Source: Acephala macrosclerotiorum (Eukaryota; Ascomycota; Leotiomycetes; Helotiales; Mollisiaceae). From it: a stretch of DNA of 64,000 nt. Below the pieces are notes generated by a model. That model searched no databases and had not been told where the DNA came from. It was given only the letters and a program-made list of their open reading frames with translations. The stretch is from assembly GCA_014904845.1 (NCBI GenBank), contig MU119248.1, positions 124,001 through 188,000 on the forward strand. The letters are read 5' to 3'. This document shows positions 45,013-59,246 of this stretch, piece by piece; within the stretch, counting starts at the first letter, position 1; each line of letters begins with the position of its first letter. A program made the translations under genes and the position numbers.

Positions 45013-46422
45013 ACCCTTGATTAAATCAAATATCTCATTGCTCCTTGCCTGTGAACTTGGAGTTGAAGTTGCTTGTAATAAACTCTTGTGTTGGGAAACT
45101 GTGGGATTTAGTAGCAGGTCCGTATCATGGCAAACAAAAAAGCAGATTCCGACCTTTTCTTTGCCTGTACCTTTCCACCAGCAAACGAGATTGGAATCCC
45201 ACACCATGCTCTTCTATTGCACGAGCAGATCGATTCCAAGTTCTCCAAGGACGGTCGAACGGCCGCGTCCGATCGAAACGCCAGGACAGAACTTCAGGAA
45301 ACTCTGAGCGAAGCCACATCTCCGTCATTTTCTGGCACTTTGGTGGCCAATAAGACCGCCAGGGTTGACGCGCACAAGTCGACTCTATTGATTCATCCTT
45401 TGTGTCTTCATTGTTCGAATTTGAGTCGAGATACCAGATGATGCCTGATTCATTATTCGTTGAATGATAGGTGTCCATCTCCGGTAAGCTCGAAATACCG
45501 TCTACTTCGCCTTCGAGAAGCATAACATATGAGGCTCCTTGGCCACGTAATGCTGAGTTAACTAATACACTCTTTTGAGAGAGGATGGAAATGAGGCTTC
45601 GGGGTAAGTGGCTCTTTCCCACAGCAATCCGTCGCGACCAACTTGGTCACGGGCACAATGATGTCCTGCATACTGTCGGATAGGACATCCAGACCAATGA
45701 CTAGAGTCCGAGACAAGGCTGCAGATCATGGCAACCACCTCTTTACCCTGCCAATCACGCAAACATGCTCTTTACCCCGCAAGATCCGGCGAGGCTGAGA
45801 AGTATCTTGTCCCAAGTGAAGTCTCGTGATCAGGACTCGATGGGATGCCCATTGCCCGGTTCGACTCATCTCTTTCTTTCTCCCTGCGGAGCTCTAGAGA
45901 CAGTTGGATATCCTACCGCAAATTAGAGTATCATAACCAGTGTTGCTCAATTATAGATACGTCGACGACAAGTAGGGAAGTAGAGAGGGAGAATCGCTAG
46001 ATGTACCAGATGATAGGTGGGCGGGGTGTGTAACTCGAGGGTACGCTAAGCCGTTTTCAGAACCGGTGTGTACTGTGTTGCCCCTCGACGCAACCGCCCT
46101 GTCAATTCAATGATATCTTCATGTCTGAAAAACTAGGGCAAAGAGATTCATATGTTTCACGGACTACTCCACTCACCGCCGTTTCACCGAGGAGAAAGTC
46201 CGTTAATCCCCCCGTCCGATAATCACGCATTGAAACCCTGACACAACTTCCCCTTGTGAGACCGAGCAGCAAGCAAAATGGTATAATTTCGCTCCCATCA
46301 CCCTTCAGTTCTTTTCGAATCAACTGTGTGAAGCTATTTCATCGTTAGATCACTCTGACCTCGAGAACTAGAACATCGTTAGGAAACGGCCCTGCCCTTC
46401 TGGTGAAGGAAGCGACGCAGAC
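45013..46422. other. Spacer upstream of the oxygenase and the Zn2Cys6 gene
   Basis: A 165-codon minus frame at 45125-45622 and small neighbours show hints of coding (for example CCGKEPLTPKPHFHPLS near 45600), but no start, domain or splice model could be built. There may be a decayed gene here. Confidence 0.3.
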
Positions 46423-49054
46423 ATGATCGAGCAACAGCCCTCGAAGAGACCACGACCCCGGATAGTCAAGAGTCGTCTATCCTCTGAGGAACATCGTGCA
46501 ATCGAAACAGTCGCTAAACTTCTGAACAAGCCAGTATCCGAGTTTTATGACGAGGATCTACACGATACAAGTGTAGGCACAGAAAGCACCTTAGCAGATG
46601 AACGTCCACCTGAGGATGTCGTGTACGCAGACCCAGAGCCATGGCCCGTCTCTGAAGTACAGTGGCAACCTACGGATGCCTGGCAACAAGACGTCGGTGG
46701 TGATGAACTTGATGGTTCTGCATCCCAGCTGACTGGACCATGGACTCAGCCTTCCGGGATGCCCTTTGACGAAAGCTACTCCACTGCCGCAAATTTCAAT
46801 CAGTGGTCACAAGGAAACAGCCAGATATCAGCCATTCACCTGGTAGACGGCCGTTACGATACTATCGTGGAAGGGAGAATTTATCGCTCTCCAGGCTGGT
46901 CTCACGATGCTACCTCTGATGAACCCTGGCTCGCTGTACCTACAGGCTTTCTTGACCGAGCTAGCTACGAGGAAGGACTGATAGACAGTTCTGGAGGAGG
47001 CAAGAGCCCAGGAATGATCGCTGTTCCACCTCAAGAATTTTGCTCGACTTCGCGTGCGCGTGGTCCACGACAAGATGCGGAGACCAAGGATCGTTCACCT
47101 AACCAAAGCTCATCTTCCCCTCCTAGTGACTTGCTTGGCAGCGACGATATAGACCAGGATTGGGAAGACCTGAAGCCACAAGAACCAAGTTCTATGGGCC
47201 AGCTAGCACCTTTGGCAAAAAATACGACATCAAGCTGGACCATGACTGAGCTGCCGAAGCCCTACCAGACCTTTCTTCTTGACAAATCGGCTCCGAAGTC
47301 TGTCGAGTGGGCTCTAGTAGATTTGAGTGGGGAGGGGGCTTCCTCTCAAAGACCTCAGCGCCGTGGTCCTTTTCAGGTACGTGTAATCCTGGAGCATAGC
47401 GTCGTGTTTTAGATGCATCCCTTTCGTCATCGGGCAGGGGTTTAATGGAAAGACAAAGGCATTGAAATACTGCCTGACTTCCATGCCCTATTTTCATTGA
47501 ATTGCTGACTCAAGATCTCGATATCCAGGACCAGCAGCTCAGAGAAGAAACGAGTAACACTCGAAAGCTCAAAGCCTGTGTGCGTTGTAGGATGCAGAAA
47601 ATACGCGTATGTGTCCCTTGCTTGACTACTTTTATCAGCTTTGACACTTGCTAGTGCCAAATCAACACAAACGACCCAAGCGGAATTTGTCAAACTTGCC
47701 AGGCTGTCTCCAAACAGAAGATCCACACACTTCCGTGCATGCGATATAAGCTCACAGAGTGTACTCTTTACCGTATTGGCAAAGCTCCAGGACTCGAGTT
47801 CACCTTCAGATGGCCAGTGATGAAGTTGAAAGACATCTCAGATTGGTCTGACAATCAAATAAGAACGATCAAGGTTATGTCGGACGTGTGTCCGGTTCCC
47901 TTGGAGTTATCAGTCCGAAGATTCGTCCCACATCCCGAAGACTCTTTGCAGAAATCATGGATGGATGGCAAAGTGTTGAAGTTCAAGACAACGACGCCAT
48001 TTGCAATTGTGAATATGAATACCGCAAAGGATGGCATGAGACACTATATCAACGAACACATTTTCGTGTGTATGGAATACTGGCTGCGTGGCAGAGATGA
48101 GTTGATACTGGAGACGTTCAAATATGCACGAACATACATGCAGAAAGCCGTCAGTGAGCATTTATTCTGCTACTATGTCTTTACTGACGAGACACAGCCT
48201 GATGAGGAACAATCTCTTTTAGCGGATTATTTCAGATTGTGGTTTGCCAGTCGACGTACAGCTACCACAGAGTCCATCGTAGGCGATGACACTCTGGACA
48301 TGGAACCGGAAACGACTGATCGATCATACCCTCTGTTTGGAAAAGTCCCACTCCCCCCAGTTATGATCCAGCAACTAGATATGATCCTCACGCTCGGTTT
48401 CCTTCAACCACTTCGAAAGAAGGTTCTTGAGCAATTCAACAGGATCGTCCTAAAGAACAACCCGAAGAGCTGGATGACTATCTACCTACTCACATTTATG
48501 TCCCTGCAGAGTTGTGCCGCCTTCACTGCTGAAAATTATCAAAATGCAAGAAAACATGGTCTTAAGGTACAATCTCCTTGCCCATCTAAGCACTGCCAAC
48601 GGGTTTTACTCATCACAATTCTTACAGCGGAGATTTGCCATGCCGAATTTCATCTCTGAACGGCATCATAGTTCTAACGTCTTCTTATCGCATTATCATT
48701 ATTGCACAAAGCCCTGCAATCCATTTAACATAGACTGGCGCAAACGTCAGACTACGCCATTTGCAGAGATGACAACCGATGAGATTGACTTCCTTCTGAG
48801 AACATCGGAGATGGTGAAAGATAGGAGTAAGTCTACCATCCATATGAAAAGCTTGCATGCTGATGGATAATTTAGAAGACAAATTCCGCCGGGCATTGGA
48901 ATGGGGCTTCTATGAAGATGATCTGTATTTTGTCTCGCAGATGTTTGAAGAGGAATGGACTCCGAGGGATACACCGATCGAATTCGGTGATGAGACCATT
49001 TCTGGTGTGCCGCTGAAGCAATTTGGTTCTCCAAAGCGAAACGAGAAGGCATGA
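46423..49054 (+). CDS. Zn(II)2Cys6 fungal transcription factor
   Basis: Five exons (46423-47376, 47529-47606, 47655-48566, 48628-48826, 48876-49054) splice in frame to 773 residues. The N-terminal 318 residues are acidic, Ser/Pro-rich and probably disordered, starting with a basic stretch KRPRPRIVKSR. The zinc cluster begins at about residue 335 and is split by an intron after CVRCRMQKIR. Its cysteine spacing is C-x2-C-x6-C-x10-C-x2-C-x12-C, and the last loop is longer than the usual 6-8. After it comes YKLTECTLYRIGK and a long helical domain (LADYFRLWFASRRTATTES, MIQQLDMILTLGFLQPLRKK), which fits the middle region of such regulators. An internal rather than N-terminal cluster of this kind is common in a Leotiomycete/Sordariomycete subfamily. 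Targets are unknown; the neighbouring oxygenase is one candidate. Confidence 0.88.
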
Positions 49055-50018
49055 TGTTATAGATTGTCTACAGACTCCGCTCTATTGCTGAAGGACGCGA
49101 TTTTATGTCACAGGCTATGGCAAAAGTTGAACAACGTTATGTAACTTGAAGATTCTCCGAAAACACCGAATGCACGAGTAATTGGGCTTCCCTTCTTCGG
49201 AACAAATCTCCAAACCCAAAAGCCACAATCATGTGATCGGTATCACGTGGCCACTCTATCTGGAAAACCACCTGCAGAATTGAACTTTACGTGGCACGAC
49301 ACTTACCTGAAAATCTACTCATTTGTGGCATGCTCTCTCACCGGTCAGGATTCCACGCCGGTTAGAAATCGACTCTCCAGACCGGTCAAGAAATCACACC
49401 TTTCTACACCGGTTCGGCTACGATTTCACGCTAGCCTTCCTCGACAATCCCTATGCAACCACACGTGTCGGCCAACGCCCTCCAATCGTTGAGCATTCAA
49501 CAGCCTTGGTTTCCGACGAACCCTTAGAGCGCAGGGCGTTCAACTCCTCAGTAATGAAGACTGACCTCTCGTTGAGTGTCACTAGAAGAAAATTGCGGGG
49601 CAGCAATGCCCTTTACAATGATGAGGTAACCTCAGTCCGGGAAACTCTATTCAAAGACGGTATCAGATTCTTCTCCACCGGTTGAAGTGACCGGTGGATG
49701 GACTGAGGAGATCAGAAATCTGCTTCTCGTCCTTCTTTTCTGCGTGTGAGTATCAAGCAGAATTTATTAAATGATATTGAGGTTTGTCCATTTCCCTCGC
49801 CGTGTCCTATCCTTCCTTACATATAAATCGGATCGAAGCACATGAAAGTCCTCTTGTTGCTTCAAGTCGAATTGTAATCAATCAGAGATATAAGTTCCTT
49901 CCTTGCCTCCATATTGTCAACACCTCATCTCAAAACAAACAAAATATCGTCGAACACTTCTACACCTCAACCCAAAAGCTTATAGATCAGCAACAACTTG
50001 TCGTTCTCAAGTTTAAAG
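49055..50018. other. Spacer rich in ACCGGT sites
   Basis: ACCGGT occurs at 49340, 49381, 49408, 49677 and 49690, with one GCCGGT at 49357, in about 360 bp. The last two form a perfect 9-bp stem with a 7-nt loop (49674-49698). A 120-codon frame overlaps (49323-49685) with no recognisable domain. Confidence 0.5.
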
Positions 50019-50228
50019 ATGCCAAAAAACAGAAGTCAATCCGATGATACGTTGTTGGGGCTTCTGTATGAGACACAAGAGCTTTGCTACCCTACCTTCG
50101 AATTCATGGACGATGAGGAGGCATGCCTAGTCACAGATCCAAAGGCATGCACCGAAATCTGCTCATATACGGAGTTGATCAAAGTCAACGGTAGGTGTGC
50201 TGCTTCGGACCTCAATTTCAGGTGCTGA
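50019..50228 (+). CDS. Possible small acidic cysteine-containing protein
   Basis: ATG 50019 (AAAGATGCC context) opens a 69-codon frame: MPKNRSQSDDTLLGLLYETQ, then acidic residues and the cysteines of EACLVTDPKACTEICSYTEL. There is no signal peptide. A splice (GTAGGT) near 50192 could change the C-terminus but would leave an intron of only ~31 nt. Low confidence; it may be a remnant of a longer gene whose other parts lie at 50247-50531. Confidence 0.25.
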   Translation: MPKNRSQSDDTLLGLLYETQELCYPTFEFMDDEEACLVTDPKACTEICSYTELIKVNGRCAASDLNFRC

Positions 50229-51074
50229 CGCAATTGAGAAGGCACGATGAATTCCCTTGTGTGTAGCGGCTGGGGATCAGAAGAAAATATTTTGCGAGAT
50301 CCTTTTAGTGATTGTTGGTCTGTGGTCGTTCATCTCGATCATGTGAATATTGGTGTTAAGAAGAGAAATGCTTTCCCATCATTTGTCAGATCTGTTACTG
50401 CAAAGGTTGATGTGGGGCAGAACGTACGTTACTGTTTACATGGTTTCAAGTTATTCAGTTTTCTTTGGAATTTCCTTCGTTCATATTTATTACGATTACT
50501 TACGAGGAGCTATTACTCGTTGTTCTGCTAGCTCTACTAAACTGAAGCTAATGAAGAAAGGACAGGGATCTAAGTGATGATTCTTCTTCTCGTGAACAGA
50601 TTATTTCCTGCAGTCCACTTATCAAGTTGGTACCTTCTACTTCGGTCTGTATTTTAAGACTCGCTTACTCCACGGCAACAGCCCTAAGAAAGGGACCAAA
50701 GAGCACTGAGGCGCTTATACTGATACAATAAACATTGCGACAACAATTGGAATTATATTAAAATGTATTTTTTGAGATCATTAAATCAAAGTAGTATTTG
50801 CAAGTTCATGTTCAAAAGGTTCTTATGATCTCGCTGAAGTTCAAATCCTCTAATGATCGTCGTATACAAATGAACATTTTATCCCAGTTATTGTTCGAAT
50901 TCTCCAGTTTCTACTTCGCTTTAAAATTTTATTTAGTTTTTTGAAAAGTACGATTTCGTTTGCATTTTTAATTAATGCTTATTTTTTCCATTGTTAAATA
51001 AACTTATTATTTTAATATAAATATAAAATGTAAATTAAAAAAATAATAAATAAAATAGTTTAATAGTATATATT

Positions 51075-51290
51075 TATAAATATAATATTAGTGCAATAGT
51101 CACGTGCAGCGTTAGGCTGCATTGGGACTAGCTCGATTGCGCTAGAATTGAGATTATATTTTTCAATTTTTGTATAACTTTTAAAAAACGAACTATTTTA
51201 TACGCATATTAAAAACTAAAAATTTTACGTAAATTTTTTGTTTTTTTTTATTCGAATAAATATTTTCTAGTGAATTAATACTAATTAGTA
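51075..51290 (+). mobile_element. Outer element, left LTR
   Basis: About 215 bp align with 61278-61490 in direct orientation. Landmarks are AATATAATATTAGT, AATAGTCACGTGCA, GACTAGCTCGATTGCGCTAG (copy-specific), AATTGAGATTATATTTTT and TTTTTATTCGAATAAATATT. Most differences are C/T or G/A. After about 51290 similarity fades. Confidence 0.7.
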
Positions 51291-53294
51291 ATTATTTAAT
51301 CAATTATAAAATAATAAAAATCAATTTAAAAAAAATTTGAATTACAAAAGAATATTATATTTATTTTTATAGAAATATATTAAAAAAAATCAACGTATTT
51401 TTATATTATATTATAAAATATAAATTTTTTTTAAAAATTTAAATAATTAATAATAAATCGTTTTAACGATTACTACGTACAAATTTATTTAAATTTGTAT
51501 TTATTACGTAAAATAATATCGTTTATAAATATTTAATTATAAGAAAATATTATATTTATTTTTATAATTATCGAATATACGTTAAAAATAATACTTTTTT
51601 ATTTAATAATAAATTTTTTTTTATTAAGTATTTTATTAATTAAAACAAATATTTATTAAATATATTATAAAAATTTAATAATAAATAATTATTCGAATAT
51701 TTTACAATAATTCAATATAAATAATTATTTGAATATTTTATAAAAACTCGATTCAATTAATTATTTTATTTCGATTAAAAATCTCTTTTTTAAAACGCGT
51801 AAAATTATAAACTTTTACAATTTTATAACGTTTACAAAAATTCAATTATAAAAAAATATTATATTTATTTTTATAGTTATTAAAATTGCGATTAATAATA
51901 TTTTATTTCAATAAATTATTTTTTATTATAATAAAACTTTTTTTATAAATACGAATTAATCGATTTATAATACGTGTAAATCGTATTATTTTACGATTAT
52001 ATTTTATAAAACGTCGTTTCGAATTTATAGAATTTTTAAATAATTACTCGCAAAAATTTTTATATTATTCGAGAATTTCAACAATATCAAATATCGATTT
52101 TATTAATTTTATACAAACAAATAACGATTAAATCTCGAATTACAATTTTAAAAAATCGATTTTACGATTACGTGTAAAAATATTTATTCGTTGAATTATT
52201 ATATATTGTATTTTTTTTACTCGATAAAAAAAAATATTATTTGATTTTAATACGTAATAATAATATTCGAATTACTATAATTTAAAAATAAATAAAACGT
52301 ATTATTATTAAAATTAAAAAATATAAAAAAATTCGCGATTAATATTTAATTTTATCGAAAAATAATAATAATTATAATAACGAATAATTCAAAATACAAT
52401 ACAAAAAAAACTTTAAATACTTTATAAAATTTATATTATTTACAATAAAAATCGTAAAAAAAAACGAATTTAAATTAATATTATAAAAAAAATATTAAAT
52501 TTAAAAAATATTATTAATATTTTTCGAATTTTACAATTTCGAAACAAATTTAATTCGATAAAAAAAATAAATTATACAAAAAAATAAATAAATAAATATA
52601 TTACGTATTATTTCGAATATTATAAAAAAAGAATATATTAAAATTATATATTATAAAAATACTTTAAAAATAATTTTAAAAATTAAATAATTGAAATTTT
52701 TATTTTAAATTTAAAAAAATTAATTAAAAATTTACGAAATTATTTTTAATTATATAATTATTAAATATTTATCGATAAAAAATTGATTTTTATAAATTTA
52801 TAAAAAATTGTAAATAAAAAAAAATATTATAAATAAATAAAAAAAAAAATTTAAAAATTAAACGAAATATAAAAAAATATATTTATAATAAAATTTTACA
52901 AATAAAAAAAAAACTATTAAAAAAATCGATTAAAAAATTAATTAAAAAATCGATTAAAAAATCAATCAAATTTCGATCTGAAAATACGATATTTTTAATA
53001 TTTCAAATATTTATTTTTAAATTTCAAAATACAATATTTCAAATACGTATTTTTAAAAAATAATTTATTTAATATATTTAATTTATTTTATTTCAATAAA
53101 AACGATATTGAAATTAATAATTGAAAATCGTTTTTATTAATAAAAATAAAAACAATTATATTAATATTAAAATATTTAAATAAAATAATAATATTATTAA
53201 TAATTTCAAATTTTTTAACGATTTAATTTATTGAAAATAATTATCGATTTAATAAAATACAATAAAAAATTATATAATATTATTAATTATATCG

Positions 53295-53481
53295 AAATAT
53301 ATATACGTATTTATTACGTGTTTTAACAAAGAAAAAATTAATATAAAACTTGAAAATATATTAATATTTTCAATTTTAAATTTAATTTTTTAAATAATTA
53401 ATAATTTTTATATTCAATATATAAAAATTACAATTATTAAATGTAATATATTAATATATTCGAGTATTTTAATACTATTAA
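53295..53481 (+). mobile_element. Inner element, left LTR
   Basis: About 187 bp almost identical to 60601-60786 in direct orientation (shared blocks CGTATTTATTACGT, TTAATATAAAACTTGAAAAT, TTTTTATATTCAATATATAA). Differences are mainly transitions. The pair bounds a 7.5-kb element lying inside the outer pair. Confidence 0.75.
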
Positions 53482-56400
53482 TATTAATTAGTATTTGATT
53501 TTACTAATTAAATACAAAATAATAAAATTTAAATTAAAAAAAGTTTTTATATAAAAAAATATATATTTTTTTGAAATTTAAAAATATATATTTAATTTTT
53601 TTTTAGTATTTAAAAAATCTTACGAAAAAGTATTAAAAAATTTTACATAAAAAAATGCAAATTTTTTCAATATTTAAAAGTTTTATATTTTATATTTTTT
53701 TCGATATTTAAAAGATTTTACGTAGAATATTAAAAGTTTAAAAAAATAATTATTGAAATTTTAATTGTACTTTTTTTAATTTGCGTTTATTACGTACGAT
53801 AAAAAAATTGATTATAAAGATTTTATTTATTTTAAATTAATAATTAAAACGATAAAAAGCGTTATACGTTATATTTTTTTTTAAAAATAATAAATTTTTA
53901 TATTATTTGAAACGTATTTAAATTACGATTAATTTAAATTTTTATTTATATTTTATATATAAATAAATAAGTTTATATTAAAACAAATAAATTTATTGAA
54001 TATATATTAATATTTTAAAATAAAAATAAATTTTTTTTGAAAAACAATTTATTTTTTTCGAATATTTTTTTTATTATTTAATAACAATTACAAAAAATTA
54101 CGAATATTTATTTCAATTTTTTTTATTTTAAAAAAAATTAATTCAAATAAACGTATAAAAAAAAAGTTTATTTTATTATAATAAAAACGAATATAAAAAA
54201 TAAATTGATTTCAAGAGATTAAATTTAAATAAATTTATTATAAATGGATTTATTTTATATAAATTCGAAATATTTAAAAAATTTGAATATAATTTTATAA
54301 TTTTATAAGATTTTTATAAAAACAATTTTAAAAACTGACAAATAATATATTTTAAAATAATTATTGAAAATAAAATTATTATTTTAAAAAATTATTTTAA
54401 AGAAAATAATATTTATATATTATATAAATAATTAAACGAATAAATTAAAGTTTTTATTTAAAGACGATAATAATATATGATTTAAATAAATATAAAAATA
54501 TAATAATAAATAGATTTAAAAAAATTTAATTTTTGATTTAATTTGAAAAATTAATTACGATTAAATTTAATCGTTTTAAATAAATTATAAAAATCGAAAT
54601 TTGAATTAAATATATAATAAAAATTTAAATAAAATATATTTATTATTTAATAATTAAATTTTTAAAAATTTTTACAAATATTAATTCGAAAAAAACGAAA
54701 ATATAATTTTTGATATTTTTAATACAAATTAAAAATTACAATAAAAAGTATTTTAAAATAAAAATAAAATATACGTATTTTTAAAAACGTTATTTTAAAA
54801 ACTCGAAAAATTCGTTGAAAAATTTAATAAAATAAAAAATAAACATAAAATAACAATTTATTATAAAATAAATTAATTTAAAACGATAATATTTAATCGA
54901 TTTAAAATAATAATATTTTAAAAAAAAAATATTAATTCGATTAAAAATAATAAAAAATTAATATTATAAATAAATTTTATAACAAATATAATATTATTTA
55001 TAATGTAAATAAAAAAATTTATTAAAATTAAATTTATTACGATAATAAATTTTTCAATTTTTTAATATATAATAAAACGATTATAAATTTTAAAAAATCG
55101 ATTATTTTTAACGAGAGATTTATAATGAATATTAAACGTACAATATAAAAAAAAAAAATTTAAAAATTCGAATAAAAATAAAAAAAAAAAATATTAAAAA
55201 ATTAAATTATTAAAAAATTTAATAATTTAAAGAAATTTTATTTTAATAATAATAATAAATATAAAAAAGTAATTTATAATTTTTTTGATAAAAAATTGAA
55301 ATTATATCGAGTTTATTGTAATAATATAAATATATACAAAAAAACGTTTTTAATTATATTAAAAAAATGAATATAAAGTTTTTATTTGAATAATATTTTT
55401 TATTATAATTTTTCGCTTAAAGAAATTATTAAATATATAAAAATTAAATTCGAGATTTTATATGTTTTAATAATATACTAAAAAAAATAAAAAAAAATAT
55501 TTTACGAAATATCGTTAAAAAGAATTTTATTAAAAAATTGATTGAGAATTTTGAATTATTGTTTAATAAATTATAATAAATTCAAGAAAAATAATTGAAA
55601 AAAAATCGTAAAAACGATAATATAAAAAATTGTATTTTACGAGTTTGTAATAATATTAAAAAATATCGTATATATTTTGTAAATTTTAGAGATACGCTAA
55701 AAAGCGTTTAATATTAATTGTAATATATTATTTAATTAATTGAGAAAAAACGAAATATAAAGTAATTGAATTTTGATATTTATTTTATTAATCGTAAATA
55801 CGATAAATACGAAATAAATAAAAATAGCGATAATAAATGCGATTAAAGTAAATATAATTACGATTATAAAAATTAAAAATATAATAAATATAATCGAAAT
55901 AATTATTTGAGAGAAAAAAAATATTATATTTGTAAGAAAATAAAATATTGATCAATGAAATATTCTTTAGAAAAAAAATAATAAATATACGAGAAATTTA
56001 AAAATGAAATTTATTTTCGATATAAAAAAAATATTTTTATAATAGATTATTAGATTTTTTTAATTTACGAAAAAAAAATAAAAAAATTCAACGATAAAAA
56101 CAAAATAAATATTTTTAATATTTTTGTTTTAAATATAAAAAAATTCAATTTCGAGAAATAAAAAAAAAATAATTAAAAGTTTGTAAAAATCAATTTTTTT
56201 GTTATAAAATACGTTAATATCGAGAAATTAATCGCGAAATTAAATAATTAAAAAATATAATATTTTTTGATTAAAAACGATATATTTCGTTTAATTAAAA
56301 AAAATTTAAATTAAAAAAAAAAAATTTTAATTTACGAATAAATATATTATAAATTTTTTTTAAAATATATTATTAAATATAAATGTAATCGTTATATTAA

Positions 56401-59246
56401 TTACAAAATACAATCAATTTATAATTTTACAAAAAATCGATTTACAAATAAAATTTAATATTTTAAATCGTAAAAAAAAAATTCAATTCAAAATAAATAA
56501 TATAAAAATCGAAAATACGATTAAAATCTATATTTTTATTAAAAATATTATATTTTACGTTGTATTTAATAATATATTATTTTTATTATTTTTAAAAAAT
56601 ATAAATAAATTTAAAATTTGATTTAATAACGTGAAAAATCGTATTAAAAAACGCGATAATAATATAATTATATTAATTGTACGCAAATGAAAATATTTAT
56701 AAATTTTATTAATAAAATTAAAAAAAGTTTTTATTTAATATTATTTAATAAATATAAATTTACGACGCGTATATAAAAAATTTGAATATTTATTAATACG
56801 ATGATTTGTAAATATTTTTAATAAAATTAAATATAAAAATTTTATATTTTAATAATTAAAATAAATAAATAAATTTTATTATTATTATTAAATAAATACG
56901 AAATTATTAAAACGATTTAAATTTTTTTTATTAAATAATTACGAGTTTAATTATTTAATAATCGTTAATATTATATATTTGAATAATAATACGATTTTAT
57001 AATTTGTAGATTTTATTATAAGATTTTAAAATGTACGATTTATTATAAAAATATTTATATAAATAATATAAAATATAATTAAAAAGTATTAAATTAATAT
57101 ATATTTAAAATCGCTAAAAATTTTAATTTATAATATTAAAAAAAAATTCGCGTTTATAAAATTTAAATAATAAATAAAAATTGTAATAATAAAAATAAAA
57201 AATTTTTTAATTGAAATATATAATTCGATTGAAAAAATAAAAAAATATTATATTTTATTACGATAAATTTATACGATTATATTGAAAATAATAATAAAAT
57301 ATATTACGAAAAAATAAATACTATAAATAATAGTAAAAACTTGTAACGATTTAATAAGATCGAATAATTTCGTATTAATTTTATTAGTATTTAAAATATA
57401 TTTTAAAATTTTCGATATAGATATTTTTATATCGATAATAGTAAAAAAAGTAAATATTATTCGTAAAACAATAAACGAATTTCGTTGTATATAAATTAAA
57501 CGATAAATTAATAATATTTTAATAATAAAAAACGATTTTAATATTTTAGTAATTTTAAATTTATTAATTAATTTTGAAATTCGAGTTTTTAAAAAGTACA
57601 AAGAATAGAAAGAATTATATAAACTATTGATAATTATAAATAAAAAATGTATTATATAATTATTTTACGAATTGATAAATTTTAAATTAATTATAATTAA
57701 ATTTTATTTTCGAAAATTGTAAATTGAAAAGTCGATAAAAAATAATTTGTAAGAATTACATAAGAAAACGAAAGACTAAAAACGATAAATATAATACAAA
57801 AAAACAAAAATTAAAAAAACAATAATAATAATTATTTAATTTTAATTGAAAATTAATTTAAATATTGTAAACGATTAAAAAATACGAAAAATAAATTTAA
57901 ATTTACGATTTATTTCGAATAAAAATATTTTAATTTTATAAATATTAATAATAATAATAACGATTTTACGAATAATAAAAAAAAATTACGATCAATATAA
58001 TTTATATAATAAATAAAAAAAAAACGAATATAAAATTTGTAATTAAATTAAAAAAAAAAAAATTATTATTATTTTTAGAAATTTTTTCGAAGTTTTATAA
58101 TAAAAAAAATAAAATAAATTGCTTATAAAAAACGTTTTTAAATTTATATAATACGATTTAATTATATATAAAAATATTTCGATTTTTAAATTTAAATTAA
58201 TACACGAAATTAAAAGTAAAACAATAAACGAATTATATAAAAAAACGAGAATTGTAATTCAAATTTTTAATAATAAATTGAAAAAGTTTATTTTTATAAA
58301 AATTTTTATTATTTAATAAATAAATTAAAAAATAATTTTAATTTTAATTTAAAATTACAATTTTATAATATAATTATAAAACGTTATATAAATATATATA
58401 TAATTGTAAATTTTAATTTAACGAATAATTTTTATTAATTTATTAAAAGAAATAATATATTTTTATTTTAAAAAAATAATTATAATTATAAAAAAATTAT
58501 TATATAAATTCGTAAAAATAAATATTTATTAATTCGTTATATATTATAAATATTATATTTTTAAATTGAAAATAAAATTTTTGATATATAATTTTTGTTT
58601 TTTGATTAAAAAAAATAAAAAAATATTTAAAATTATTAATATATAAATAAATAATACGTTAAAATTATCGATATTGTAATTTGTAAATTTGAAAAAGAAA
58701 AAATTGAAAAAAATTAAATTGTAAATAAAAAAAAATTATTTAATATTTACGAGTTATTTTATATTTAATAGTAAAATTATATAATTATAAAACAAGAATA
58801 AAATATAATTTGAATAAAAGAATTAAAATAAAAAGATTGAATTTATCGATTTAAAAATTATAAATTATTTTGATTAATATTAAAAACAATAAATTCGTAA
58901 AACGTATATTGCGTTTATTTATTAATTAGAAATTGTTTTTAATTTGTTAATTATTGTATAATATTAAATTTCAATAAAAAAAAATATAACGATTTTAAAT
59001 AAAAAATTGAAATAATAATAAAATAATTTATCGCGCGATATTTATTATATTTCAATCGATTTAAAAACAATTAAAATATTCGTATTTATAGACGATTTAT
59101 ATGTTAATAATATCGATTTGAGTTCGTAGATTGAATATGTAATTATAATCGTTAACGAGATTCGAACGAAAAACGATTTTAAAATAAAAAACAATTTAGT
59201 ATATTAAAGTTTTATAAAGTGTAAAAAAGTTATTAAAAGCGTTTTA

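Noticed and set aside
45125..45622. 165-codon minus frame
   Set aside because: No start context, domain or splice model. Possibly part of a decayed gene but not supportable as one.
57269..57601. 110-codon Ile/Phe-rich minus frame in the AT block
   Set aside because: Its composition simply reflects A/T-rich DNA. No conserved motif, unlike the RT remnant at 59247.
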